Shown here one piece after another: positions 1-9,321 of a DNA stretch of 60,000 nucleotides. Positions within the stretch are counted from its first letter, which is position 1; the number at the start of each line of letters is the position of its first letter. The position numbers and the translations under genes are program-made. Source of the DNA: Tubulanus polymorphus (lineage: Eukaryota > Nemertea > Palaeonemertea > Tubulaniformes > Tubulanidae); NCBI RefSeq assembly GCF_964204645.1, contig NC_134031.1, positions 11,882,501 to 11,942,500 on the forward strand. The letters run 5' to 3'. The notes under the pieces are model-generated. The model saw nothing but the letters and a program-made list of their open reading frames with translations, searched no databases and was not told the DNA's origin.

Positions 1-2
1 CA

Positions 3-1194
3 GAAAGATCACATCATATAATTACTCATAACCCTTCTAATATTAATCCCGATGAAACTTTATATGTTAGAATTCCTCGATTAACACAAAATACTTTTTA
101 TGTTCCAAATAGTATTTATTTATCAGCCGATATAAAAGTAATCGGTAATAATAATAATTATGTTGTTGATAATGTTGGAAGATATTTGATTAAAAAATTA
201 ACAATAAAGATTGGTCCAGAAACAGTTTTCTCATTAGATGATTATAATTTATTTATGCATTATAAAGACTTATGGTTAACTAAAGAAAATAGAAATAATA
301 TGATATTTCAAGGAATCCAATCAGAAAACCAAAATAAATTAAGATCAGAATCACATAATGCAATATTAACTAATGCTATAGATAAATTGATAAAAAGTAT
401 ATATGGAAGCAAATATAAAATTCCATTAGACTTTGAATTGATAAATAACAATGCGCCTTTATATAAATACGCAATTCAAGAAGACGTTATATTTGAGATA
501 ACATTTACTCCTTTTAATGAAATTGTAATATCTAGCGTTAATAAAGATATGAGTTATAAATTATCGAATATATGTTTAGAATATGATACAGTAACTGATG
601 AAAATATTTCAAGTATAATTCAAACTAAATACAATCAAGGATTTTCATTATTATATGATTATATTGATAAATTTAAAACTGTAACTATTAATGCAAATGA
701 TGAAATAATTAATGAGAATATTAACTTCCCAAGAAGATCTATTAAAGGTATATTAATATTTTTTACCATTGCAACATATACTAATGGCGCAATAAATGTT
801 GATAATTATTATAATCCTGAAATAACAAAAGTAGAAATAACTATCGAGGGAATAGCAAATAAAATATTTTGTCAAGGAATGAGAATGATTGATCAATGGC
901 CAGAAATTAGAAAACATTTTATGAATGAAAAAGTAAAATCATCTGAAAATTGTAACATTAATCAAATTGATTATTATACCGGTAATAAATATGCATTATG
1001 GTTAGATTTTAGAACAACAGAGGATAAATAATTCATTACATGGTTCTGGAAAAAAACTAGAAAACACTAAAGATGGAATACAATTATTCATGACAAAGAA
1101 TAAAGGAATCAAAAATTTTAAAATGCACATTTATATTATATCTGACGCGCAATTAAATATTGTAAATTCACAATTAGATAGTGTTATGTATTAA
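3..1194 (+). pseudogene. putative double jelly-roll major capsid protein, 5'-truncated by window edge and frameshifted
   Basis: The frame is open from the window edge and is nearly identical to the 43,042-44,281 gene, which supplies the missing first residues. It stops early at 1,029-1,031 because about four extra bases sit after the TTED codons. The C-terminal frame then continues to 1,194 and contains LHGSGK and IISDAQLNIVNSQ, a tail I associate with Polinton-type major capsid (hexon-like) proteins. The role is formation of the icosahedral shell. Compared with the second copy there is one extra codon near position 180. The gene ends 32 bases before the next ATG. The capsid assignment rests on remembered family motifs and position, not on a structure search. 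Confidence 0.6.
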
Positions 1195-1226
1195 AATTTT
1201 AACTTTAATAAAAATTTATTATATAA

Positions 1227-2051
1227 ATGGAAGGAGGTAAAGTATATAAACATATTCCATACATCGATACACATGAAAATAATGATGGTTTATATTATGT
1301 AATACCTTGTAATATAGCTTTGATATTTGATCCTATTTTCAAAATTTATAAAACTAAACTAATAGAAATCGATAATAATAAAAGTGAAGTTGTTGATAAT
1401 TTAAGTAATGTAATTGATAATAATGTAATACCTTCTACATCTAATAATGTAATACCTACTACATCTAATAATGTAATACCTACTACATCTAATAATGTAA
1501 TACCTACTACATCTAATAATGTAATACCTACTACATCTAATAATGTAATACCTTCTACATATAATAATTTAATAATATTAAATGTTAGTAAAAATAGAAA
1601 TGATTGTGATTATTGTAAAGGTGAATTTTCAAACGCTCCATCAAATTGGAATAAACATATGAATACAAATTCACATATTACTAATGTAATAGAACGTGTT
1701 GGTTTAAGAGAATTTATAGAACACCCATTTAGATATGTTACAAATAAAAAAGTAAATGGTAAAGAATTATATGAAGATTTTTTATTAGCAACACCTAATA
1801 AAGATGAATTAGATTTAACTGATGCTAATGAAATATTAGGATCAAACACTGTAAGTGAAATATTAGGAGCAAACACTAATAAAGATTCTATGAAACATAA
1901 AGTAGAAAATAATGATAACTTTGATTGGATGAATAAGCATAACAATGAAACAACTATTGATGATTCGGTAAAAAAGGTGAAAAATAAGTATAAAAATAAT
2001 AAAGAATTTGAAGGAGAAAATTCGGTAGAGAATTTGAAACAAGAAAATTAA
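1227..2051 (+). CDS. C2H2 zinc-finger protein with NNVIPTTS repeats
   Basis: 274 codons starting in the context TATATAAATGG, directly downstream of the capsid gene. Residues about 65-112 are six copies of an eight-residue NNVIPTTS-type repeat. A single C2H2-like finger follows (CDYCKGEF, then H-x5-H in HMNTNSH). The C-terminal half is charged and probably disordered. A shorter-repeat homologue lies at 42,107-43,009. The present stop is followed by the 2,065-3,219 insertion, and an acidic tail related to the other copy's C terminus resumes at 3,220-3,303, so the insertion hit the end of the gene. I do not know its function; nucleic-acid binding is likely from the finger. It converges on the ATPase gene. 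Confidence 0.6.
   Translation: MEGGKVYKHIPYIDTHENNDGLYYVIPCNIALIFDPIFKIYKTKLIEIDNNKSEVVDNLSNVIDNNVIPSTSNNVIPTTSNNVIPTTSNNVIPTTSNNVIPTTSNNVIPSTYNNLIILNVSKNRNDCDYCKGEFSNAPSNWNKHMNTNSHITNVIERVGLREFIEHPFRYVTNKKVNGKELYEDFLLATPNKDELDLTDANEILGSNTVSEILGANTNKDSMKHKVENNDNFDWMNKHNNETTIDDSVKKVKNKYKNNKEFEGENSVENLKQEN
1419..1562 (+). repeat. 24-base coding minisatellite, six units
   Basis: Six head-to-tail copies of a 24-base unit (AATAATGTAATACCTACTAC plus ATCT) keep the reading frame and encode NNVIPTTS or NNVIPSTS. The homologous gene at 42.7-42.8 kb has five units with partly different codons, so the copy number is changing between element copies. Confidence 0.9.
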
Positions 2052-2064
2052 TTTTAGAAAATTA

Positions 2065-3219
2065 TTTGACGCCTGCGAAAAAAATGTATAATTTCTGGGC
2101 TAAGCTAATGTGGAATTGCAAATTTGAAATCGAAGTTTTAAGAAATTTGTGGAATGATGAGATTTGGCGATTGGGTAGATGATACAGCGGGTCTTCGACT
2201 CTAGTAGTGGTTTAAATTTTTTTATTGAAAATTCTCAATAATTGATCGCGAACTTGCGACCGACTTCATTTACTTATGCCTCTAAGCTGGTCTGCAACTT
2301 CATTGCCTCCATGGTTGAAGAACGAGCTCTTCTGATGTCTGCTTCATCATGACTTCGAGCATATCGTGTGGCCTAGCCAGCCGGCCCGGGCCACGGGTTT
2401 GGCTGTCACTCGATATCCTAGAGTCTTGAGTCTGGTTGGGTTGAAGTAGACATTGTCATTTAAAATAACATGCTTATGTTGTTCTGTATGAATTACCCGT
2501 GTGTCATGTATGTTGTATTAATTTATTTTAAAATTTGTATTTATTGGATTTGGGAATTTTATCCCGAAATTTCAATGTAATAAGGATCAATAAAGAATTG
2601 AATTGAATTGTCACCTAATACACATGCCATCAGAGGACGCGGAGCCGTATATGATAGCTATGCTTTTATAAATTGCTAATCTCACGAAACCTGCATACTC
2701 CTAATATCAAACATATTTTCTAAAACGTTTGAATATTGAAATTATATGTTTACACATTTTCATATTGACCGCTTTTAGCCGCTGATGAAATTCACGCCGG
2801 CCCTACACACATCGTAGATAGCTTCGTCATTCCACCGGCATGCCAACGTCAGGGTCTGACTTTTATATCAGACTTCCAAATCGTGTATACATCCGCCATT
2901 TAACCGAATAATCCGATTTACTTATCATTTCTATTTATGCCTGCCCCTTCTGATATAATCATACATCCTTTACTATTACAATACGTCTTCTAATGATATT
3001 CAATGCAATATAACATTTCGACGTTCAAATATAGGTCATTATATAATCACAGGAAGCCATTCTACATCTATGTCAATAATATTTTGCCAGATAGCTTGTT
3101 TGTGTACACATAGACCTGTGACGTTTTGCACATCGATTTACGGCTGTCGTTTGTAAAATGACGCTGAATGGTTAACATTGTTTAGGTTTCATAATGGTAA
3201 CGTTTTATAAGGCGTCAAA
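2065..3219. mobile_element. insertion with 10-base inverted ends, inside the 3' end of the C2H2 gene
   Basis: The sequence begins TTTGACGCCT and ends AGGCGTCAAA, a perfect 10-base inverted repeat, and its interior is less A+T-rich than the Polinton on both sides. Viral gene sequence resumes right after it with an acidic tail matching the end of the homologue at 42.1 kb. I see no coding region in it. A short AAATT-like repeat at both flanks could be the target duplication but is not clean. It is probably a non-autonomous DNA transposon; the superfamily is not recognisable. Confidence 0.55.
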
Positions 3220-3354
3220 AAATTGATGGGGTATGATAGTGAATTGGAGAGTGATGATGAAAGTGATTCAGAAAGTAATTTTCTAACACTCAAAAAGTAT
3301 TAAAGGTTGAAAATTGTATAAAATAATAGTAAATAAAAAAGGGGGTTTTAAGTA

Positions 3355-3450
3355 TTTAAGGTATCTAATAGGGTATCAGGTATTAGGGTATCAGGTATTA
3401 GGGTATCTAATGGGGTATCAGATATTAGGGTATCTAATACATAGTCATAT
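3355..3450. repeat. GGTATTAGGGTATC tandem array between convergent genes
   Basis: Irregular repeats of a 10-14 base GGTATC/TATTAGG unit fill the gap between the ends of the C2H2 gene and the ATPase gene. The equivalent gap in copy B (41,745-42,030) has the same repeat in the other orientation. It may act as a bidirectional transcription end or simply be unstable DNA. Confidence 0.6.
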
Positions 3451-3456
3451 AAATAG

Positions 3457-4067
3457 TTATTTTATAAATATATATTCATAGGGAAATTGTAGTCTCAGTA
3501 ATAATTTTGAACCTTTATTATTCTTTAATTTATTCATATATTCATCATGTAATTCAGTAGGTATAATTTGATTTTCTTCCAATGATTGTTGCATAGATTT
3601 TTTATCTTTGTTATAAAATAAAACTAGAAATCTAATGTTTTCTCTAAAGTCTTTAACAATTGAATTATATTTTTGATTTAAAACCCAAGTTGTTATCCCA
3701 AAATGTCTCCCGGAGAAAGCTAGATAACATAACTCACTTTCTCTAACTTTTGAATCATGTAAATTTGCGCAATCATCTATAATGAATAATGTATTTGATC
3801 CTTTATAAGTATCAATTGCTATTTTAATACAATTATCTAAATTTTCTTTTACTTTTTTAGGATTAATATAATAAACTTTTTCATCTTAACTATATCTCTA
3901 TTATATGTTTTATTCATTTCATAAGTAGGACAGAATAATATTATATTATCAAAATGATTCTTATAAATAGTTTCTAACAAGTTTAATATGAAATGTGTTT
4001 TACCACAATTGGTTACTCCAGTAACTAACATATTATGCGGTTCGAATATAAATAAATCTTTATTCAT
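3457..4067 (-). pseudogene. Polinton packaging ATPase (FtsK/HerA-A32 type), one frameshift
   Basis: Begins MNKDLFIFEPHNMLVTGV with the Walker A motif GVTNCGKT at residues about 17-24. After about 68 codons a single missing base (near 3,868) shifts the frame. The remainder, in the shifted frame, has the Walker B segment NTLFIIDDCA and a C terminus matching the other two copies, and stops at 3,457. Intact length would be about 200 residues. The family hydrolyses ATP to pump DNA into the capsid. Its start overlaps the end of the integrase gene upstream. Both other ATPase copies in the window are also frameshifted, at different bases. Confidence 0.8.
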
Positions 4068-5140
4068 TTTTTTTTAAATTTTACTAGATAAAATCCATTC
4101 ATTAAATTTATCATCGTATCCTTTATAACCAAAGAATACTTTTTTCCTTTTAGAGTTTTTGTTTTCAATACTTTTTCTATTTTGTATTCTATTTCATCTG
4201 GATTTGGTACAAGTGATAATTCTTGTTCATAGAAATAACCTAATATTTCTTCATCTTTTAGATCTTCTAATTTATAAACAAAAGGTTTAGTTAATATCAT
4301 CTTTTTAATCTTGAATATTTCTTCTGTAAAATTAGGGGTATAACCTTTATAAAATGTTTTTCTATATTTAGATATTCTTACGTGTTGTCCAATTTTGAAT
4401 CTAGGTTCACCGAAATCATGTGTAACAAACGCTCCATATAAATTATTCCAAACTATTTCCGAATTATCTTCTTTTCTAGCTTGTATAGGTTTCATATTTA
4501 TAGAACTATGTTTAGAATTATTATAACCTTTCACTAAATCATCTAACACATCGATATATTTGTATGTTTCATTAGCAGTTAAATATTTCCACATTCTAGT
4601 TTTCAATGTTTTATTAAATGTTTCTATAATAGATGCTTTTTTATCTGAATGTGTTGAAAAATATTTTACATCGTTATCAGATAATAGTTTTTTAAAATGT
4701 TTGTTATAAAATTCCTTACCTTCATCAAATTGTATCTTATCTGGATTAGCTTCTTTAAATATAGATTTAAAAGCATTTGTAACTTCTATTCCAGTTTTAT
4801 TTTTGATTGGAATTGACCATGCGTATCTACTGAATATATCTATAACATTCAGTATCCAGAAATATCCTTTGTTGTATTCCTCTAAGTTCTTCATGTCAAT
4901 TAAATCTGCTTGCCATTGTTGATCGATATATGAAACCATAACTTTCCTTGTTAAATAAGTTTTATTCATTTTCTTGTGGATTTGATATGTTGGTTGATTT
5001 TGTAACCATGATTTCAATTCACTATATTTTATATTGCTATTATCAGATTTAATTTTATTCCATAATTCTGAAACGTTAGAATATGATACTTCACTTTCTG
5101 GGTTATAATATAAATCTCTAAGATATTGTTCTTTTTTCAT
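4064..5140 (-). pseudogene. retroviral-type (rve) integrase with damaged C-terminal chromodomain
   Basis: 358 codons. The catalytic core has all three acidic residues: D in QWQADLIDM, D in IQFDEGKEF and E in ASIIETFNKTLK. The first part (about residues 1-70) carries a conserved EQYLRDLYYNPES start. The C terminus, YKIEKVLKTKTLKGKKYSL, opens a chromodomain, but a four-base deletion near 4,137 shifts the last 20 or so residues relative to the copy at 40.8-41.1 kb, which reads VKYKGYDDKFNEWILSS. The family inserts Polintons into the host chromosome; the chromodomain may guide target choice. It lies 6 bases after the upstream membrane-protein gene and overlaps the ATPase start. Activity is doubtful without the intact chromodomain. 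Confidence 0.85.
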
Positions 5141-5146
5141 CTTCTT

Positions 5147-5509
5147 TTAATCCATTAATAATAATTTAGATTTAGTTTCAATGACTTTATCATTTGATTT
5201 ATTTTCTGGTATGATAGGTTTATTATCATTGGAATCATTATTGTTATAATCAGATTTATACTTATATCTATATATTACACCAGATAATATAATAACTGTT
5301 ACTAATCCAATTGTAATATATAATTTATAATTACTTCCAGCATTAGAAGAATCAGATGGATTATTATTTGAATCAATATCAGATAATTCATTAATATCAG
5401 TTAATTTCTTTTTCTTAGCTTTTTTTAATTCAGAAGATCTTTTACCTAATTCTCTTGCCCATTTAATTTGTTTCTCGGATCTAGCCTTTTTCTTAACTCC
5501 ATCACTCAT
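5147..5509 (-). CDS. small basic single-pass membrane protein
   Basis: 120 codons with a lysine/arginine-rich N terminus (KKKARSEKQIKWARELGKRS), a serine/asparagine-rich linker, one membrane segment (LYITIGLVTVIILSGVIYRY, about residues 63-82) and a charged tail. The ATG context is AAATAAATGAG and overlaps the last 8 bases of the upstream gene; the integrase ATG follows after 6 bases. A homologue lies at 13,287-13,628 in copy C. Its function is unknown. Conservation next to integrase and the C-terminal membrane protein suggests a virion or membrane role. Confidence 0.6.
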   Translation of the reverse strand: MSDGVKKKARSEKQIKWARELGKRSSELKKAKKKKLTDINELSDIDSNNNPSDSSNAGSNYKLYITIGLVTVIILSGVIYRYKYKSDYNNNDSNDNKPIIPENKSNDKVIETKSKLLLMD

Positions 5510-6104
5510 TTATTTTACTTAATTTTTGTTCTGATTCATTTTCTGTTTCGACGTTTGGTTGTAGTACATCTGTTTCGTTCTTACCTGATTTATATTCCAT
5601 AGGTTTGATGTTCGAAAATGTTATGACACCAGTAGAAATTAATGTCATAACCGATCCCAATTGAAATGAAGCATATCCGACCCATTTTTGTAATTCAGTC
5701 ATAACTAAGTAGTCATTTTTCAAATCACTATATAATTTATTTTCATCATCAATTGGTATTAACTGGTTACATAACTGAGAATAACATTTGACAATACCAT
5801 TCGAAATAGAATCACTTATTTTAGCTAATCTAGCTTCTTCATAAATCTTAAAATATTTTATTACTTTATCTGGTTTCATAGAGTCTAGTTCTTGAAAAGT
5901 AATGATTCTATTTAAAAACTCCTTAGATTTCCCGCCAGCAATTAATAATTCAAGATGATGCTTACAATATAAATAGTATTCATAATCTATATTACAATTA
6001 ACTTGAGCACAATTAGAAACAACTGTATCTTTATTATCACTTATACCTAAATCATCTAATGTCTTTTCAATATCAATACTATTCTTATTAGATTTCTTTG
6101 ACAT
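5502..6104 (-). CDS. conserved Polinton protein with C-terminal membrane segment (here p200)
   Basis: 200 codons beginning MSKKSNKNSIDIEKTLDDLG. The middle is helical and conserved (YEYYLYCKHHLELLIA; DLKNDYLVMTELQKWVGYAS), followed by a hydrophobic stretch (FQLGSVMTLISTGVITFSNI) and an acidic tail. The start context is AATATAAATG. Homologues, all broken, are at 12,734-13,339 and 30,640-31,242, with a stub at 40,703. It is the only open copy in the window. I recognise the type as one of the small proteins that travel with Polinton morphogenesis genes, but its role is unknown. Confidence 0.6.
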   Translation of the reverse strand: MSKKSNKNSIDIEKTLDDLGISDNKDTVVSNCAQVNCNIDYEYYLYCKHHLELLIAGGKSKEFLNRIITFQELDSMKPDKVIKYFKIYEEARLAKISDSISNGIVKCYSQLCNQLIPIDDENKLYSDLKNDYLVMTELQKWVGYASFQLGSVMTLISTGVITFSNIKPMEYKSGKNETDVLQPNVETENESEQKLSKINE

Positions 6105-6204
6105 TTATATTACAGGAAAAAAGCAAAAAAAAATATAAGTATTCTTCAAATGATACCTGTATCTCTTTAGATTAATACTAGTTTAGTTAAAGGTAAAGAA
6201 TTTT

Positions 6205-6295
6205 AGTATTAGTTATTGTTTTTTTAGTATTTTTTATTTGTGATATAAAGTATTCTTTTTGAAAAGAAAGTATTAAAAAAACAATAACTAATACT
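6205..6295. other. 21-base inverted repeat upstream of p200
   Basis: AGTATTAGTTATTGTTTTTTT (6,205-6,225) is the exact reverse complement of 6,275-6,295, separated by 49 bases. It lies between the HNH stop and the p200 start, so it could be an RNA hairpin terminator or a promoter-region cruciform. The A+T-rich arms make it a weak claim. Confidence 0.4.
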
Positions 6296-6348
6296 AGCTA
6301 GTTGAAGATATTGTTTTTTTTAATATATTTTATTTGAATTCTATTTGA

Positions 6349-6413
6349 TATCTCACTACTTTTGTTTATCTATTAGGAGCAGTAGTTATAACTGTCCAGA
6401 TAAGTCATTTCGG
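6349..6413 (-). other. conserved non-coding block (first of five)
   Basis: Read on the minus strand it runs GACTTATCTGGACAG, then GCTCC, then ACAAAAGTAGTGAGATAT. Related copies lie at 13,660-13,730, 27,371-27,432, 31,490-31,560 and 40,415-40,485. In three copies it follows the HNH gene directly, but in two it survives without that gene, so it is not merely gene tail. Confidence 0.5.
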
Positions 6414-7072
6414 ATCCTTGATATCAAATTCCTCAACGTATTGTTCATTATTTGGATTATTGTTCCATTGATCAATAAATTTCTTTGCCTTTGTTAACTG
6501 TTCTGAATATAACTGTAAATCTAGTTTATTAGATTTGGTTTGATTTTCTTTCTTTTCTAAAGGCCTTAAATTTTTCCAACCCCAAATAAGTTTTTTATTG
6601 TATTCATCATTCATGTTAAATTTAGATATTGGTAACACGTGATCAATATGGTAATAATCCCCATAATTATCTATATTCATTTTATCATCGAATTGATATA
6701 TAATCCATGAAATTCATCTGAACAACCCAATAAATTAGATAGTGTTTCTGAATGTGTTTCTTTGTTGAATAATTGTGTTAATCTAGACCGTAAGCATTGT
6801 TTCAATCTAAAATTAAGATCTGTTTGATATCTTTCTCTCATATATTCTGCCATATAATCATTATAAGATTCTCTATTATCTTCTCGGTACTGTTTGGTGT
6901 ATAGTTTAAAACAAGTTTTACAACAATATTGAAAACCATCTTTGCTAATCTTACGCTTACTAAATTCTGTTAATGATTTATCTAATTCACATTTAGAACA
7001 CTTCTTGTAGTATATGTTTATAACACCAGTGTTATTTGTAATATTGATAGTTTGTGGTTGTTCTAGTTCCAT
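6405..7072 (-). pseudogene. HNH endonuclease with N-terminal zinc-binding region, frameshifted
   Basis: The N-terminal frame (6,677-7,072) has two CxxC-type pairs (CSKCELDKSLTEFSKRK and CCKTC) and a basic helix. The C-terminal frame (6,405-6,680) has the HNH core HIDHVLPISKF and LRPLEKKENQTKSNKL. The two frames meet with a frameshift near 6,677, within the sequence between LLGCS and NYGDYYHIDH that links these parts in such nucleases. The start context is ATAATAAATGG. Such enzymes are common as selfish or recombination nucleases in large DNA viruses and phages. It is the outermost gene on this arm in copies A and B. Confidence 0.7.
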
Positions 7073-7204
7073 TTATTATACATATTTTTTACTAAATTGG
7101 TTAATATTTTAGAATCCTCTTCCATTTCTTCAACCAACGTCATCCTTTTTCATTCCTCGCTGCTTTTGATAAGTCAGTTTCGATTCCTTGATATCTAAAT
7201 AATA

Positions 7205-7640
7205 CCAGTTACAATACCCGCGTCACATGCGGACATACAGGAGCGTTTTTGCTTAATGCGCATGCGTTAATCATAATTATATATTCATTCTATAAATTAT
7301 TTAAAATAGAAACAACACATGCGTTACATGCGTCACATGCGGCCATTGATGTCCGGTTTTGCTTAATGCACATGTGTTAATCATAATAGAAACAACTGAA
7401 CACATAAGATATCAAAACGTGTTCGCATTAGGCAAGACCGGGCATTCAGGCCCGGTTTGGTTCAATGCGCATGCGCTAATCATAATTATATATTCATTAT
7501 GTAAATAGAAACAACCGATATGAAATATCAAAACAATGTGCACTAGGCAAGACCGGGCATTCAAGCCCGGTTTGGATCAATGCGCATGCGCTAATCATAA
7601 TAGAAACGACTGAACATAAAAATTCACCAAACAGATTTAC
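7205..7640. repeat. subterminal tandem repeats (iteron-like), about four units
   Basis: Roughly 100-base units share GCGCATGCGC/TTAATCATAAT, then TAGAAACAAC, then a GC-rich inverted pair such as GACCGGGCATTCAGGCCCGG. The same units in reverse orientation lie at 39,310-39,600. Each includes the palindrome GCGCATGCGC or a variant and a short hairpin. Their place between the terminus and the first gene suits a replication or packaging signal, but that is inference. Confidence 0.65.
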
Positions 7641-8143
7641 ACAATACATTATACAAGTTGTTCAGTCGTTTCTTCCAATACATCATTTGATTTCTATAAA
7701 TACAATTTATAATTACAAGCATTTTTTCAATTGCTGGTAAATATTGAACTACATCAACAAATGTTAAACTTAATCATTGGAGTCTTAATGTTTTTGAAAT
7801 TCTTATATAGTTTATTCGTCGATCTTTTGGTGATTCTATTGGTTCGATATCCATTGCTGTTGATTCCTCAGTCAGAAAGAGTATCTTGAGTTTCTCTATC
7901 ACTTCTTGATGCGTATGGCGTTTTATTAATCTAAAAGATATTAGCGGTAACTCTAACCATCTAAAAGATATACTAAATACACTTAAATATATCTAAAGGT
8001 TTCATATTTAATAGCCTTAATAACTACAACAAACAGTACTTACATTTAGATTTATAATTGTAAACTATAAACTCCTAATTTCGTTTCGAGAGATAGAATA
8101 TCCTGAGCACAATATTAGAGCGTATGTTCATTTCCGGGGCGAT

Positions 8144-8274
8144 TTCTAGAATGACACGTCGTTGATTATGCCACGTCATTTGGTTCCGGCGCGCCTTTCT
8201 AGAATATTCTACACGTTTCTGATTATGATGTGTCATCTCTATTCAGAGTTCCAGCACACCGTTCTAGAATTTTC
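8144..8274. promoter_or_regulatory. three heat-shock-element-like sites
   Basis: TTCTAGAA occurs at 8,144-8,151, 8,197-8,204 and 8,262-8,269. The second and third extend to TTCTAGAATATTC and TTCTAGAATTTTC, that is three alternating nGAAn/nTTCn units, the metazoan HSF consensus. Each sits in a loosely repeated 53-65 base unit that also has ATTATG and CACGT words. They lie in the subterminal region of copy A. Copy B's left arm, which has been invaded by an insertion, lacks them. Confidence 0.4.
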
Positions 8275-8378
8275 TCTACACGTTTGTAACATTATGTGTC
8301 ATAATGTCTCGGCGTCATAGTAACAGCTGTGAATTTATAGATTTATTCCATAGCTCTGTACATTGAATGTATATAGGC

Positions 8379-8630
8379 TCAAATAGAATCATGTTCTAGT
8401 ATAAACATCAGATCCTTGATATCAAATTCCTCAACGTATTGTTCATTATTTGGATCATGATTCCATAATTCAATAAATTTCTTTGCCTTTGTTAACTGTT
8501 CTGAATATAACTGTAAATATTCTAGTTTCAATTTATTCTCTAAATGTGTTTTAGTTTTATTGTGTCTTGCTTTTTGGGATTTATCTACATTGATATTACA
8601 TGTTGGACAGTAGTACTTATTTGCTTCCAT
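8379..8630 (-). CDS. chimeric small gene: C2H2 start fused to HNH end
   Basis: 83 codons. Residues 1-38 (MEANKYYCPTCNINVDKSQK onward) match the start of the finger gene before the polymerase (56,387 leftward), including one C2H2 finger. Residues about 39-75 (LQLYSEQLTKAKKFIELWN onward) match the last part of the HNH gene. The joint is in frame at a TTAGAATA/TTTACAG junction. It sits next to the terminal fold-back exactly as the parental finger gene does, so this is an internal-deletion product of a whole element. Expression is unknown. Confidence 0.7.
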   Translation of the reverse strand: MEANKYYCPTCNINVDKSQKARHNKTKTHLENKLKLEYLQLYSEQLTKAKKFIELWNHDPNNEQYVEEFDIKDLMFILEHDSI

Positions 8631-8710
8631 TTTAATACTAAATGTTTTATTAAAATTGATTTTAGAAGTTCAATGATTTAAATGTTATTTATTTATATGA
8701 ATATTTTAAG

Positions 8711-9114
8711 AGTAATAGGGGTAATGGGCTTTCAGGTTAAAGGTTGAATGGTCGAGTTCATTAAAAACAAATATTAAAAGTAATTAAAAACTATAATATA
8801 TTTTCATAACCGCGTGCATTTCAGTTGAATAATAGAATAATTATTATTATTTGAATATATTTGACTATATGAATTTGTGTATTGTAAATAAATCAATTGG
8901 TCGCGGAGCGGAGCGGTAGCGAAGTGGAGCGACCAATTGATTTATTTACAATATGCTTTTTAAATTATTGATATCTTAGAATAAATATTTAGTTTTAATA
9001 TAAAATGCACGCGGTTATGAAAATGTATTATAGTTTTAATTGCTTTTAATGTTTTGGTTTTTAATGAGCTCGACCGTTCGACCTTTGGTATGAAAGCCCA
9101 TTACCCCTATTACT
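8711..9114. repeat. complete terminal fold-back of copy A
   Basis: The outer 24 bases (8,711-8,734, AGTAATAGGGGTAATGGGCT plus TTCA) are the perfect reverse complement of 9,091-9,114. Homology of the arms continues inward (AACCGCGTGCAT versus ATGCACGCGGTT) to a central perfect 23-base stem, 8,882-8,904 with 8,929-8,951, around a 24-base GC-rich loop made of GGAGC-type words. The left flank is Polinton (ATTTTAAG); the right flank is unrelated DNA. There is no target duplication around the palindrome itself. Confidence 0.85.
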
Positions 9115-9321
9115 AATGCGTGGTATATTGAATACAAGCAATAAAGAAATCTAAATCAATGCATCGTTCAACGAAGCTGAACAAGTACTAGTGGTAATCA
9201 TATTTCCACATTTGTTTGCGGTTAACCTGTTTACCGTTCATTGTTCCATAACACTTTGTTATCAAAGTTTGGCCAATAGAAATGAGCCGAAATGAAAGGT
9301 TATGAACGGTCGAATTAAAAA

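Larger units (their letters stand above)
1..9114 (-). mobile_element. Polinton/Maverick-like element, copy A (left part outside window)
   Basis: The stretch carries, in mirror image, the same gene set as the 36.6-57.0 kb copy: capsid protein and C2H2 gene on +, converging on ATPase, integrase, two membrane-protein genes and an HNH gene on -, then subterminal repeats and a terminal fold-back ending at 9,114. The polymerase half lies to the left of the window. A 1.15 kb insertion (2,065-3,219) interrupts it, and a small fusion gene (8,379-8,630) sits beside the terminus. The combination of retroviral-type integrase, FtsK/A32-type ATPase and jelly-roll capsid is diagnostic of Polintons. Several genes are frameshifted, so this copy is not autonomous. 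Confidence 0.8.

Noticed and set aside
1610-1945. 111-codon frame on the minus strand
   Set aside because: It lies entirely opposite the C2H2 gene and mirrors its codons; no start context and no homologue, although the copy B locus shows the same shadow.
3355-3450. Telomere-like repeat
   Set aside because: The TTAGGG-like words are irregular, embedded in GGTATC units and found again between the same two genes in copy B.
7205-7640. CRISPR-like array
   Set aside because: Repeats and spacers are not of constant length, the units are similar throughout and the context is a eukaryotic transposon arm.
8711-9114. Fold-back as an independent MITE nested in the Polinton
   Set aside because: Inner flank is constant (ATTTTAAG) at three sites and half palindromes form the left ends, with no target duplication around the palindrome; kept as the less likely alternative.
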